NCBI RefSeq assembly: GCF_964656455.1
Contig: NC_135717.1
Span: forward strand, 149,595,793 to 149,659,792
DNA: 64,000 nt
Source of the DNA: Halichoerus grypus
Lineage: Eukaryota; Chordata; Mammalia; Carnivora; Phocidae
Reading direction: 5' to 3'
The notes beneath the pieces were generated by a model, which searched no databases, was not told the DNA's origin, and worked only from the letters and a program-made list of their open reading frames with translations. This document shows, in pieces, positions 33,537-44,110 of the stretch. Position 1 is the first letter of the stretch; every line of letters starts with the position of its first letter. Position numbers and translations under genes: made by a program.

Positions 33537-33754
33537 GTGAGTTTCAGAACAGCGTGCCTGGGGATGTCAATGTTCAGTGTGTATCAGTTTCCTTTGCACT
33601 TCCTGTGGTAAAGATGGAGAAAAGGCACCAAACATTTAGAAAATAATTAAGGGGACTTCAGGCTTCTTCAGTTGAGTGCATCCCCTCAAGTGCAGATAAA
33701 ATTCATCTCAAGGATCTCACAGGCCAGAGATAAAACTCCCATGGCAGAAAAACT

Positions 33755-33920
33755 GGGATTTGTAATGAGTAGGACTCAGCCCATGACTTCGCCAAACTGC
33801 CATACCTTGGGTGAGTCACTCACCATCTTTGAGCCTTTGCTTCTTTCCTTCTCTGTAAGACAAGGATGATAATGCCTATTGTGCCATGTTGGGTGGGCTT
33901 TTGGGATAAGTTATTAAAAC
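33755..33920 (-). mobile_element. MIR fragment, antisense
   Basis: 'accttgggtgagtcactcac', 'catctttgagcctttgcttc', 'ttctctgtaagacaaggatg' and 'ataatgcctattgtgccatg' follow the reverse MIR core and right part. Confidence 0.82.
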
Positions 33921-34010
33921 AAGGGGGCTAAAATCAGAATTAGGCAGAGGCCAAAGTCAAACTTCGGGTTGTCCTGAATTGATCTGAAATGCCTGGAGCT
34001 TTACACGTGT

Positions 34011-34155
34011 CTTAGTCAGTTTGGGCTGCTATAACAAAAATACCATAGACCAGATGGATTAAAAAACAAAGATTTATTTCTCATAGTTCTGGAGGCCAGG
34101 AAGTCCAAGATCAAGGTGCCAGCTGATTCAGTGTCTGGTGAGGGCTCACTTCCTG
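34011..34155 (-). mobile_element. MaLR (MLT1/MST-like) LTR fragment, antisense
   Basis: 'gtcttagtcagtttgggctg', 'ctataacaaaaataccatag', 'tttctcatagttctggaggc' and 'cagtgtctggtgagggctc' are the complement of an MLT1A-type LTR 3' part. The element is truncated beyond about 34155. Confidence 0.88.
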
Positions 34156-34159
34156 ATCA

Positions 34160-35130
34160 ATCATCAAAGGATCAGGCTACAGTTCACACATAAATATTTA
34201 TTAGATGCTAACTATGTGCAGGACGTTGGAAAAATGAATCTTTTCTGCCATAAAGTTATTCCTTGGTATTTTAACACTATAAATGGCAGAATATTTATGG
34301 AAATCACTGCACAGGATAATTGCTAATACATAATTTTTAATATACTATGACACCATTATAACAACATTTACATATTTTAGTACTTCTTGAAGAACAAAAT
34401 TGAAAATACTTTTAAGTAAAAACACTCTCCCTAAAGAATATATAAATGGTAGTACAATTACCAAGGTTCAGGAAAAAAATAAAGGAAAATGCCATTTGAT
34501 ATGTTTTATTATCAACTGGAGAGCCAAAAATAAGTCATACGTAATGGAATTTCGTTATATGGCAGTGGAATTTCCCCCAGAGTTTATTAAAGGCTTTAAC
34601 ATAATTTGTACTCCTTAGGGAAGTCAACAGGCCTATCCAAGGGCTTAGTCAGCATTTTAAGTAAATATACTAATTTCTAAGCTCAACAAAGAAAAATGTT
34701 GCTTTCAGTGCATTTCCAATTTAAAACAATCTTTTACTCTATTGTTTATAAACCATTCAATGGAACCTAAGTGAATATTTTGATTGGTTACATTTAAATT
34801 TGTATTTCCTCAACAATCTGAGAACATTTTACTTGTTGACTGATCACAGTGGGAAGATTAAATTAGTAGTCCATGAATTAATAAAAGGTGTATTAGATGT
34901 TGATACAAAGCTTAGCGTAATTCATAACAGCGTTCATCTTGCATTTGTATTGTGTTTTACATTTTAAGAAGGATAAACGATGTAGTCCCTGGTTGCTTTA
35001 AAAAAAATGTTAGATGTATCTGTGCATGCAAATGAGAGCAAAGAATGAGAAAATCCAGAAAATCCATTTTCACACTTCCCCCACCTTCACCCTCTCTTTA
35101 AAAACAGTGCAGGAATAACACAAGAGTGTA
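34160..35130. other. unassigned AT-rich sequence
   Basis: A short MIR-like piece ('tattagatgctaactatgtg') lies near 34199; the rest is unassigned. No gene is seen. Confidence 0.45.
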
Positions 35131-35134
35131 TAAT

Positions 35135-35305
35135 CTTACCACTCAAAGTGGGAGCCTGGGACCAGCAGAGTTGCATCCCCTAGTTGCTTATTAAAATCCA
35201 GGATCTCAGGCCCCACCCCAAACCTGCTGAAGCAGAATCTGAATTTTAACAAGATCGCCAGGTGATCTGTGTGCATATTAAAGTTTGAGAAGCATTATTC
35301 TACCA
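35135..35305 (-). mobile_element. MER5-like hAT element
   Basis: 'ctcaaagtgggagcctggga', 'ccagcagagttgcatcccct', 'tcaggccccaccccaaacct', 'gctgaagcagaatctgaatt', 'aacaagatcgccaggtgatc' and 'aaagtttgagaagcattatt' match MER5A/B over nearly its whole ~180 bp. Strand is set by comparison with the copy at 41187; the family is nearly palindromic, so orientation is only moderately sure. Confidence 0.87.
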
Positions 35306-35309
35306 TTCT

Positions 35310-36320
35310 TTTGTTTCTAGCAAATTAAAACTAAAATTCCATTTTTTTCTTAAATTATCCAAATGATTGCTTCCTCCCTTTAGTTATAGGAATAAGTATG
35401 CATATAAAGAATTATGAGGCATAAAACTCAATACAGAAATGTGAGTTGCTGAATTTAATTTCTGTTTGGAAATTGGTAATTAAGGCATAAAGTTAGGAAT
35501 TTTCTCTTAATAAAAATATTCAAGTTTTCTACTTACAAAACACGATTAATAAGCCTCACCTAATTTTTGTGTATCTTTCACTTTCTCCATCAGAGTGTTT
35601 TTTTTAGAATGTTAAATGGAGAATTTAGGAAGCAAGCGGAGAAAAAAAAATTCCCATCAAATAACGTTATTTGACCACTGCTTATATTGAGCCATCACCT
35701 TATGAACTGTCTTCTCATTTCTTTGCATTAGAGAAATTTTGAAACAATGTTTTCCCCCACTAACTTGCAGCAGGTAGGATAAGAGGATTTGCAATCCTGC
35801 TCGGTTTATGATTCTCATATTATTGACTTTGCAGAGAGATGAAATAGGGCCTCAAATGCAGCGGATGTTAAGGTTAAAGCCCCTCTTATGTCATTTAGAG
35901 ATTGTTTTTTAGATTAAGGATCATTTGACCTTGAGTTGCAGTGGTTGCTTTGTTATCTGATCATGGTGCCTCCAGTAAGAGGGTGTCCAGTGCTTTCAGC
36001 ACATTACCTGCCTATGTCATTCTAAAGCTTCTTGCTTCAGAAGATCTCTCCGCAGGGTTAGAGAAAAGTAAAGAGCTTAAATAAGCAAGCTATATTTATC
36101 AGCAATAAACAGCAGTCCCTGGAAATGTTCTACTCAGCAAATTAATCTATAAAGTGATGGCTCTAACTGTATGAGAATAGAAATGATTTGATAGTTAAAA
36201 AAGTATTTATTAGTATTATCATGAGCAGGTAGTACTCTATTGCTGATAAAAATAGAGACTTCTGTTAGGTCTCATTACAGTCTATATAAATATGTCAGAA
36301 ATGATGATATTTCTACACTA
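35310..36320. promoter_or_regulatory. repeat-free block, candidate conserved noncoding element
   Basis: About 1 kb with no repeat that I can name and no coding frame. It contains a perfect 14-bp palindrome AAATAACGTTATTT (35659-35672), the TAATTAA-type word 'ggtaattaagg' near 35477, and 'tttgaccttgag' near 35926, a nuclear-receptor-like half site. A regulatory role is inferred only from these words and repeat absence. Confidence 0.25.
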
Positions 36321-37560
36321 CAACAGTTTAACCAGACTAAAACTCCCCATGGTATATTCTGAAGCAGGAAAATCACAGAAAAGAGGGAACACCTAAAGCA
36401 GCTTAAACAAGATTATAAAGATAAACTTATAAAATATTTGAGTCTAAAATAAGAAAAGTTTGGTAAGACAGAAAGGTTTTTTTTCCAGGTGGTTCAAGTT
36501 GAGATAATTTTACTCAAAACACTGCAACTATGTGATCAATCAAGGAGGTCAAGGTTGGTGGCCCGTGATAAGGAGGCATTAGGTAGTAAAATGGAATTGG
36601 ATTTGGAGAATCAAGATTTCTTCCAGCTGCAGTTACATTAATAGGTAGGACAACATTTAGATTACACATTCATGGTTAACCCTAAAATTTCAGTGGCTAA
36701 ATAGCAAAACTTTTACTTTTTTTTTGTGGGAGTCCTGTCCACACCCCATTGCCACCCTGTTACCTAACCTAATGTATTATACATCATGGGTGATTATTAC
36801 ATGTTCATTAATGAGGATAAATTCTTAAGATTATTTTATGAAATGATGACCATAACATGACCTCAGATAGGGGAATAATTATAGCAGACCTGTTACTGAC
36901 TTCTGTGATGAACTTAAATAAAGCAGTACCAGAGTTTTCATTGTGCCACTTAAGATACGTTCACAGATCACAGCTTCTCTTTCTCTGTCTCTTAAATATT
37001 GAAAAATGCTTGCAGCTCTGGCAAAAAGACATAAGGCAAACGTAGATCAAAGAAACATCTAGGTATTGTATTTCCTTAGCCTCTGATATGAAATGGGGTA
37101 TCATAAAAGAGCAGTTGGCTGTCTTACAGAAATAGAAAAATATTTTATATATATTTTTGGTCACCATTCAAAGACAATATATTTAGATATTTTCCATATC
37201 ATCAAAGGATTTCTGTCTTAACAACAGTGTATGATAATGGACTTAGACAACAGGGTTCAAATTATTATAATAAGGTTATACCAAATTCATCTGGGCCATA
37301 AAAGTAAAGACATAAAAATAGATTGGTCTTAATATGTGACTCACCCTCAGGAGGTCAGGTGCTTTTACAAATAGCAGTAATAGATCTGCCTGGATCCATT
37401 TCTACTCTCTTGCCTAGCAGCAGTCCTTGGTGGTGTGTTCATGTTCATTGGGAATTTATGACAGGCAGCATTATGAACAGTACTTGGGGAGGCAAGGAGT
37501 AGTTACAAGGCCTATTTTTACAGGTGTGGAATGACTGATGAGATTGTTATAACTGAGGAG
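36321..37560. other. unassigned AT-rich sequence
   Basis: No gene is seen. A weak antisense MIR trace ('ttagacaacagggttcaaat') lies near 37240. No other named repeat is seen. Confidence 0.45.
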
Positions 37561-37564
37561 AATC

Positions 37565-37778
37565 ACTTTTTTTTTAAAAGATTGTATTTCTTTATTTGAG
37601 AGAGAGAGAGAGAGAGAAACAGCGAGAGCTAGCCTGAGCAGAGGGAGGGGCAGGGGGAGAGGGAGTAGCAGACTCCTCACTGAGTAGGGAGCACAACATG
37701 GGGCTTGATCCCAGGACCCCGAGATCAAGACCTGAGCCGAACTCAGACACTCAACTGACTGAGCCACCCAGGTGCCCC
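37565..37778 (-). mobile_element. SINEC, antisense
   Basis: The tail complement 'tttttttttaaaagattgta' leads to (GA)n at 37599-37616, 'agggagtagcagactcctca', 'cttgatcccaggaccccgag' and head complement 'ctgagccacccaggtgcccc'. A 11-12-bp duplication (TGAGGAGAATC) is at 37554-37564 and 37779-37789. The 146-codon antisense frame across 37471-37911 is SINE-derived in part and not a gene. Confidence 0.95.
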
Positions 37779-37789
37779 TGAGGAGAATC

Positions 37790-38600
37790 TTAAATGCAGA
37801 TGTTGTCTTTATTAAAATACAGAGACTGTGAGTGAACAATATTATAAGTGTGTAAAGCAATATATAGTTGTTATTGTGGAACTTTGGAAAATAAATAAAT
37901 GGCTTGTCCAATAACCATATATTATTGGTTGCAAAATATTAGTTAAGTGTAAGAACTAGCCCAGGTGATCTATGAATCCGCCATGAAAGAGATAACAAAG
38001 AATAAGTCTTCCACAAACATCGGTGAGAAGGGGGAGCAAAGTTCTAAAAGTACCAAGTGTTGAGTCAAAAAAAAAAAGATGAAATGAAGGGGCTAAGACA
38101 TACATGACAGTGGAGAGAATCTAAATTAAAGTTGGTATTTGCCTACCTTAAAACTAGGTTGATTTATTATGCAGGAGCCATTACAGGAGCCAAATACAAA
38201 GTGAAAGTACCCCAGTCTTTCATTCAGAGTCAATGGGTAAAGAAGAGATGAAACAGAGCTGTTCCTTGTCTCTCAGACTAGGGTGAGAGGGGAAATCAGA
38301 CAGTTTATTCAGAGTTAACATTAGTTGGGCGTCATTTTTGCTCGATTAGAACTCTGGGTAGGAAAAGAATTTTATACAAATTTGATAAAAGATTGTTTTT
38401 GCTCTGAAAGTCCAGTTGGGAACTAAAAGCATGTATACACGTTCTATCTGCAGAACAACTACAAGCCAGCGCCAAATAGGTACAACTGGTATTGTATTAG
38501 GTTTGGCCCTTAAGAAGTGAACCTCTGATAAGACCACCACTGATATTTGAAATGACATTTGTGGCCAAGATGGCTTGCTGGTTTTCAAAGATTGGTGCTT
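37790..38600. other. unassigned sequence
   Basis: No gene or named repeat is seen; a short A run lies at 38068-38079. Confidence 0.45.
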
Positions 38601-38607
38601 CCCTTCT

Positions 38608-38945
38608 TTAATATGGAATTGTTGGTAAGATATGCCTGTCCAGCCGGGAATTACATCTAGGTGGAGCCTTGTGTCCAGTTCTTGCTATTGGAAAATGAGC
38701 AGAAGTGATGTCTTTCTTCCCTTCACTTCCTTTTTCACCATCAATGGACTGGAAGTAAAAGATTTTCAGGCCTCCAAAGATGGTGTAGCCATGAGATGGT
38801 AGGAGCCTCAGGTCCTGAATCACTGCTTAGGAGGCTACCCCTGTAATACCAGCATTAACTACTCATGAATGAAGAAATGATTTCTATGGTGTTAAGCCAC
38901 AAACATTTTCTAGGATGTCTGCTACAGCAGCTGTCGTATTGGTAG
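38608..38945 (+). mobile_element. probable MaLR/ERVL-type LTR remnant
   Basis: 'gtagccatgagatggtagga', 'gcctcaggtcctgaatcact', 'taccagcattaactactcat', 'tatggtgttaagccacaaac' and 'tctgctacagcagctg' recall the right half of an older MaLR LTR. The left side is unclear. Confidence 0.45.
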
Positions 38946-38949
38946 AGTG

Positions 38950-39732
38950 TGCCTACTATATTCAATTATTTTTCAACAAAATCAGATCATCAGGAAGAAA
39001 CCATTGGGTTATGTGATCAACTTTTTTTGGGGTTTTTTAGTTGAGCAAAACGGCTCAACTGAAAAGTCCACTGACTATTTCCATAACATTCTTTTCTCTA
39101 ACAGCCTTGTTAGTTGACATTTTTCTCACCAAACTTAATCTTTATCCTTAATAGCTTATATGGATTTCCAAGCCTCTGCTACGGACTGGTGGGGCTGACT
39201 TCTCGGCTAATTTGGTCAGTTCCTCATTTTCAAGTTTTAAGTAAAGTCACAAACTAAAGTACCTTTGCCTCCTTAAACCAAGCCTTATAGAAAAATTTCA
39301 AAATCGAGTATCCTTGATAGATATTATACCAATAAGCTCCTATTGAACTCCATTTGTCTTAAAGTTTCCACACCTTTATTTGCCCCTCTTCTTCTCTTTA
39401 CTTTTTATGCTGCTTTCATCCATTTTCCCCTCTCACATCACATAAGGATTGCTTCCCATTTAGTTTCATTGTTAAACGACTGCCATGCAACTTACATTTC
39501 ACTTTCTTGGTGGGTGGTTATCTTGGTTATGATTTTCCACATGTGAAGAATCTTCAGTCTCAACTGTGGGAATATTTAGGACGTCTGAACTGTTTTTTAT
39601 GCCTCTTCAGCTTGAACTTTCCCTTCTCTTTTTTAAATTGCAAAGTATACAGGTTAACTGCATGGTAAAAGGTACCCGTGGAATAGGTTAAGGACAACAT
39701 GATAATGGATTTAGCAAGATCTGAATAGTGTT
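38950..39732. other. unassigned sequence
   Basis: No gene or named repeat is visible. Confidence 0.45.
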
Positions 39733-39748
39733 TTCTAAAGTGCTTTTA

Positions 39749-39962
39749 TTTATTTTTTAATTTATTTTTTATTTTATTTTTTTTAGAGCGAGTGCGTGTA
39801 TGTGCACATGTGCAGGTGCTGGAGCGGCAGAGGGAGAGAGAGAAACTTGAGCAGGCTCCACACACACAGCCCGATGCTGGGCTTGATATCAGGACCCTGA
39901 GATCATGACTTGAGCTGAAATCAAGAGTCTGGCGCTTAACCCACTGAGCCCCCCAGGCACCC
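39749..39962 (-). mobile_element. SINEC, older subfamily, antisense
   Basis: It differs from the other copies in its middle: 'aacttgagcaggctccacac', 'gatgctgggcttgatatcag' and 'gaaatcaagagtctggcgct', which mark an older Can-SINE subfamily. The tail complement is T-rich, and 'gtgtatgtgcacatgtgcag' replaces the GA tract. A perfect 16-bp duplication TTCTAAAGTGCTTTTA is at 39733-39748 and 39963-39978. Confidence 0.95.
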
Positions 39963-40123
39963 TTCTAAAGTGCTTTTAAAGTCGTTAGAGGGAAAAACTG
40001 AATAAAATACAAATATCATTCTCGCTGAGCAGGAGCTTCTTTGCAATGTGAATTAATCCTTTCAAATTTAAAGATCTGTTTATCTAATAATCTTTTCTTA
40101 GGATTAACATCTTAAAATTTTTC

Positions 40124-40319
40124 GGGGGCGCCTGGGTGGCGCAGTCCATTAAGCATCTGCCTTCGGCTCAGGTTATGATCTCAGAGTCATGGGACTGAGC
40201 CCTGCGTTGGGCTCCCTGCTCAGCGAGGAGTCTGCTTCTCCCTCTCCCTCTGCCCCTTCCCTCAGCTCATGCTCTTTCTCTCTCAAATAAATAAATAAAA
40301 TCTTTAAAAAAACTATTAA
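40124..40319 (+). mobile_element. SINEC, sense
   Basis: The head 'gggggcgcctgggtggcgca' is followed by 'gtccattaagcatctgcctt'. The B-box region is mutated to 'gggactgagccctgcgttgg'. The tail is 'aataaataaataaaatcttt'. An 11-bp duplication TAAAATTTTTC is at 40113-40123 and 40320-40330. Confidence 0.95.
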
Positions 40320-40399
40320 TAAAATTTTTCTGATTATAATGGATGCTCAGGTAAAAATGTGGGGGGAAAAAAAGCCTAAAAAGTATAACAAAGGAAATA

Positions 40400-40990
40400 C
40401 AAGAAATACATATATGGCCCAATAAATCAGAGATATTTACATTTTGTTGAACCTTTTCCTCCAGATTTGTGTTGACTTTTCTGTTTTGTTTTAATTCTGT
40501 TTATTTTAAACTTTTAATAATAATGTACACAGTCACAGTATAAAAACACAAAAAATAAAAAAGTACTTGAAATAAAATGAGAAAGTCTCCTTTTACTTCG
40601 CCCAACCCTCCTATGCTGTCCAGAGTAAACACCATTTCCAATTTCAAGTGCAACCAACCAGACCTGTACTTTTGCATTTAGGCATATTTGTCCATGGATA
40701 CATTTTCAAATATAATACATATGATATTTTAATATATGGATACATATGTCTGCATTGCATTTTTTATACTTAACATATTGAGAGGATTTTCCTACATAAT
40801 GAAAAACAATGTTCTTCATATAGTTGTTTCATAATTCATTAAGTCATGACATCTTGGTAGCATAATTTATTTAATTGTTTTAAAGTTATAATTAACATTG
40901 CCATGGACATCTAGTACACATGTCTTTTCATATTTGATTATCTCTCTAAAACAGATTAATAAATTAAAATAGATATATCTAAAGATATAA
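40400..40990. mobile_element. possible old L1 3'-UTR-like remnant
   Basis: 'acagtcacagtataaaaaca', 'gagtaaacaccatttccaat', 'cttaacatattgagaggatt', 'aattcattaagtcatgacat' and 'ttataattaacattgccatg' show the same loose order as the fragment at 23085-23715. Weak family assignment. Confidence 0.35.
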
Positions 40991-41186
40991 ACTCTTTCAT
41001 GACTCGTGATATAAATATTAGTTTCCCTCTATTTTAATAAACGTAACCCCCAAATGCATACGTATGTCTTTAAGATTTCTTGATCTTATAAGTGTAGAAG
41101 TCAGAACAGAGAAGGAAATTCCTTATTTATCCTCCATTCTGAGAGTCTGTCTACCAGAAAGCAACCGGAGTCAGGAATGTCCTAGA

Positions 41187-41490
41187 ACGGTGGTTCCCAA
41201 ACTTTTCATTGCAGTCAGTTGGGCAATCATTAAAAACACTGATACTTGGCTTCCACCCACCAAATATTTTGGTTTAACTGCGATGAGTGCAACCTGGGCA
41301 TTGGAATTTTTAATTTTTTAATTTTTTAACACTGGGCTTGAACTCATGACGCTGAGATTGAGACCTGAGCTGAGATCAAGAGTTGGATGCTTAACCGACT
41401 GAATCACCCAGGCAGCCCTGGGCATTGGGATTTTTAAAAGCTCTCTAGGTGATTCTAACATGCAGTAGTTTAGGAGCCATTGCCATGGAG
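41187..41490 (+). mobile_element. MER5-like hAT element split by a SINE
   Basis: The left part holds 'ggtggttcccaaacttttca' and 'cactgatacttggcttccac'. The right part, after the SINE at 41313-41416, holds 'aaagctctctaggtgattct' and 'aacatgcagtagtttaggag'. Joined in order they follow a MER5A-type element. The nearly intact SINE target duplication dates the SINE as later than the hAT copy. Confidence 0.75.
41313..41416 (-). mobile_element. SINEC, truncated antisense copy
   Basis: Only about 100 bp: the T-rich tail complement is followed directly by 'cactgggcttgaactcatga', 'cgctgagattgagacctgag' and head complement 'ccgactgaatcacccaggca'. The CT/GA-rich middle is missing. A 20-bp duplication with one mismatch is at 41293-41312 and 41417-41436, so the short form was probably inserted as such or lost its middle afterwards. 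Confidence 0.93.
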
Positions 41491-41739
41491 CATTTAGCCT
41501 TTGGAAAATACCCAGACACATGTAATGAACAGGTCAAACGAAGGTCAGTGGGAAGATGTCTATGCTTGCTATTCAGAAGGAAGATTACTTCTTCTGATAT
41601 TGAAAACATTGCTGATAGTACTCAATACTCTTAGTCACTTTGACTTTCAAATAAAATAAATCCAACTAGAAAAATAGGATCAACCTAACCTAATACTGTA
41701 ATACTCTCAAGCATTAGATTTGTAAAAGCATCTTTCCCC

Positions 41740-42230
41740 AGTGACTCCTGGAGTGTTTGGAACAAAGCTTTCCCTTTTTGCAAATTGATTTTTGTCCTGG
41801 CGGTGCTGTTTGCTTGTTTAAGCATTAATGACTTGATTTGGAAAGAAATAGCTTCCTGTATGGCCTGGATTAAGAAAAGCCATCTTTACTTCTGCCAGAA
41901 ATTGTGTACAAATGCTAGCGTGTAAACAGTGTATCCTGTGACGTTTTTTTTACAGTCAAACAAGTAAGGTGACACACATGGCTTAAGGGCTAACAGAAAC
42001 ATGAGAGCTGTAATGCAGAGTTATAGTCGGAAGTGCTAAATTTCCCCTGGGACCGCGAGGAAAGCTTCCTGTTCTTTGTAGATTGGCCTATTATTGGAAT
42101 ACATTTGCCCACAGTTAATCCTCAAAGTAATTAAATGGAAGGAAGTGATTAAATCACCAAGAAAAAAGTGACTGATGCATCTGAGGGATTCAGGCATAGT
42201 AAGATTTTCATTATTGTAAGTTAGGGGTAC
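41740..42230. promoter_or_regulatory. repeat-free block, candidate conserved noncoding element
   Basis: About 500 bp without a nameable repeat or coding frame. It carries several homeodomain-type words: 'gcattaatgacttgattt' at about 41822, 'aaagtaattaaatgg' at about 42125 and 'agtgattaaatcacc' at about 42146. 'ctattattggaatacattt' near 42089 has a CCAAT-type word in inverse form. The density of these motifs and the absence of repeats resemble developmental enhancers; this is inference only. Confidence 0.3.
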
Positions 42231-42595
42231 ACATTATTGAAGGAGGCATCTTCCAGTTAACCTAGGCTACTATTATCTGTGTGTGTGTGCGTGTAAGCAA
42301 ACTGTATTGAAATATAGAATAAATCTCTAATTTGACTAAGAGCAGGAATTTTTAAAATCACAGAGTCTTTGGTAGAATTATGGCAGATATAAATTTTATG
42401 TAGTACTCCCATCAGCTTATTTAAGCAGGGTTATATTATCTCCCCAATTTCTACAAACAAACAAACAAAAAATGTTTAATTGATCTGAGCTGAGATTGGA
42501 ACTCAGAGATCCTAAAACCTCTTTAATAAATGTTAGTTTTCCTACGCCACTTCCATTTTTAATGGGCTCAGGAAACTTTGTTGTTAATCTTACTA
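42231..42595. other. unassigned sequence
   Basis: A short (TG)n tract lies at 42277-42296; nothing else is recognised. Confidence 0.5.
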
Positions 42596-42599
42596 TTTT

Positions 42600-42700
42600 C
42601 TTTTTGGGCAAGTCATCTGACCTTTCTGAATTTCAGTAAAATAAAGGGATTGTGCTGTATGATCTTTAGGTTCCTTCTGGTTCTAAGAAGCTACAGATCC
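42600..42700 (-). mobile_element. MIR fragment, antisense
   Basis: 'tgggcaagtcatctgacctt', 'tctgaatttcagtaaaataa' and 'tgatctttaggttccttctg' follow the reverse MIR order. Confidence 0.75.
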
Positions 42701-43420
42701 AAGAAAAACATACAAAAACACAATCAGAAAGCATATGTGATATGCTTAAATTTCAAGATACCATCAAAATAAATATGAGTGGAAAATAAAAGATGCATAA
42801 TGGAATATTTTACATACGTATCTGTAACCCTTACAAAATAAGATTATATGTTCTTCCAGAACTTTGTCCTATGAGCAGGAATACAAAGCAATATGAACTA
42901 GAATCTTGTGAAGATATCTGTTTTCCCATGCTTCTCTGCATTTTTCAATGATTTCATGCATTGAAAATGCATTACATTTTCAGGATTTAATGCATTTAAA
43001 TGAGGTAGTTCTAAACAGCAACCAAAAATTGTCCTTTTAAAGTAATGGTCTGTATTTATAAATAACTTTAAGACAGATGCACAAAATTAGATAATGAGTC
43101 TTGTCTTGGTAGCAAGAAGAAAATAAAGTGCCTGCTCTTTGGAGATAGAGTGCATTAACTCTTTTAGGCCATCTGTGTATTGTTAGCAACTTCTCTCCTT
43201 TAATGCTCTGAAAAATTGGAATAGTATTCCTAGTGTAAAATGATCTGATTGTCCCATGGGTGGCCCAGTCATTCTGGCTGAGTTAAATATCAGGGTAGAT
43301 TGTTGCACACTTGATTTGGCCATAATGATTGGTGAGATGTGAGTGGACAGAATTATTTGACTATAATACTGTTAGCTTTGTATGCATGTATTTAATTTTA
43401 ATAAATTTTTTTTAGTATTA
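42701..43420. other. unassigned AT-rich sequence
   Basis: No gene or named repeat is visible. Confidence 0.5.
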
Positions 43421-43424
43421 ACTT

Positions 43425-43507
43425 TTTTTTTCCATTTTTTAAATTATGTTCAGTTAGCCAATATATAGTACATCATAGTTTTTGATGTAGTGTTCAACAG
43501 TTCATAA
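43425..43507 (-). mobile_element. carnivoran-type L1 3'-end stub, antisense
   Basis: 'ttttttaaattatgttcagt', 'tagccaatatatagtacatc', 'atagtttttgatgtagtgtt' and 'caacagttcat' match the complement of the L1 3' end that I know from carnivoran genomes. Only about 80 bp were inserted (severe 5' truncation). A weak short duplication ('tattaact') may flank it. Confidence 0.75.
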
Positions 43508-43509
43508 AT

Positions 43510-44110
43510 ATTAACTGAGCTCCCATTATGTTCCATATTACACACCAAGGACACAAAGATCTGTGACCTTAAATCTTCATTCTTTAGTGACTAATGGTCA
43601 AGAGGCAGGTTGGGGCACAAAAGAAATATATAAACTACAACTATAACACAATGTTATATTCTCCTAGGATTAAAAATAAATTGCTCTGAAAAAAAAAAAA
43701 AAAGAAAAAAAAATAAATTGCTCTGGGGCAATAGAAGAAGAGGAAATTAATTAAAAAAATTTTTTTTAAATTTTTATTTTATTTTTTTAAGAAGAAACTA
43801 ATTTTGACTGAAGTTATACGATGGGATAAAGTTGTGGATAATTTCACAAAAAAGATACTTAAAATAAACTTAAGAACATGAAGATGTAGTATCAGGAGTT
43901 TTAATCGTCATTGATGAGCGAAGGCAAAGGCATGGTGTAAACATACATGGCATGTAAGGGTGAGCAGTGCAAAGTCCTGGACCATAGACAGAACTGATGA
44001 ATGTGATGAATAATGGAGTAGATGAGACAGGAAAGCATGTTGGAGCCAGACTTTGAAGGATCTTGACTTTATTGCTAGAGGAAGTTGTTGAAAAGTGTTA
44101 GAGAGGAGTG
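43510..44110 (+). mobile_element. ancient interspersed repeat, third copy
   Basis: 'ctcccattatgttccatatt' and 'aatcttcattctttagtgac' come first, then 'ggagccagactttgaaggat', 'cttgactttattgctagagg' and 'gagaggagtgtgcattggct', in the order of the family at 12600-15000. A poly(A)-only insertion interrupts it at 43689-43708. Confidence 0.45.
43672..43725 (+). mobile_element. poly(A)-only insertion with 17-bp target duplication
   Basis: AAAAATAAATTGCTCTG stands at 43672-43688 and again at 43709-43725. The only sequence between the copies is 15 A, one G and 4 A. This is the footprint expected when L1-type target-primed reverse transcription copies only the poly(A) tail of its template. Replication slippage is the alternative. 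Confidence 0.7.

Noticed and set aside
37471..37911. 146-codon antisense open frame with a repeated SLSLSLSN-type ending
   Set aside because: Its middle is translated SINEC (GA tract complement); similar peptide endings recur in the other SINE copies, so it is not a gene.
43251..43300. SINE head ('gggtggcccagtcattctgg')
   Set aside because: Only the first few words agree with SINEC; no body, tail or duplication follows.
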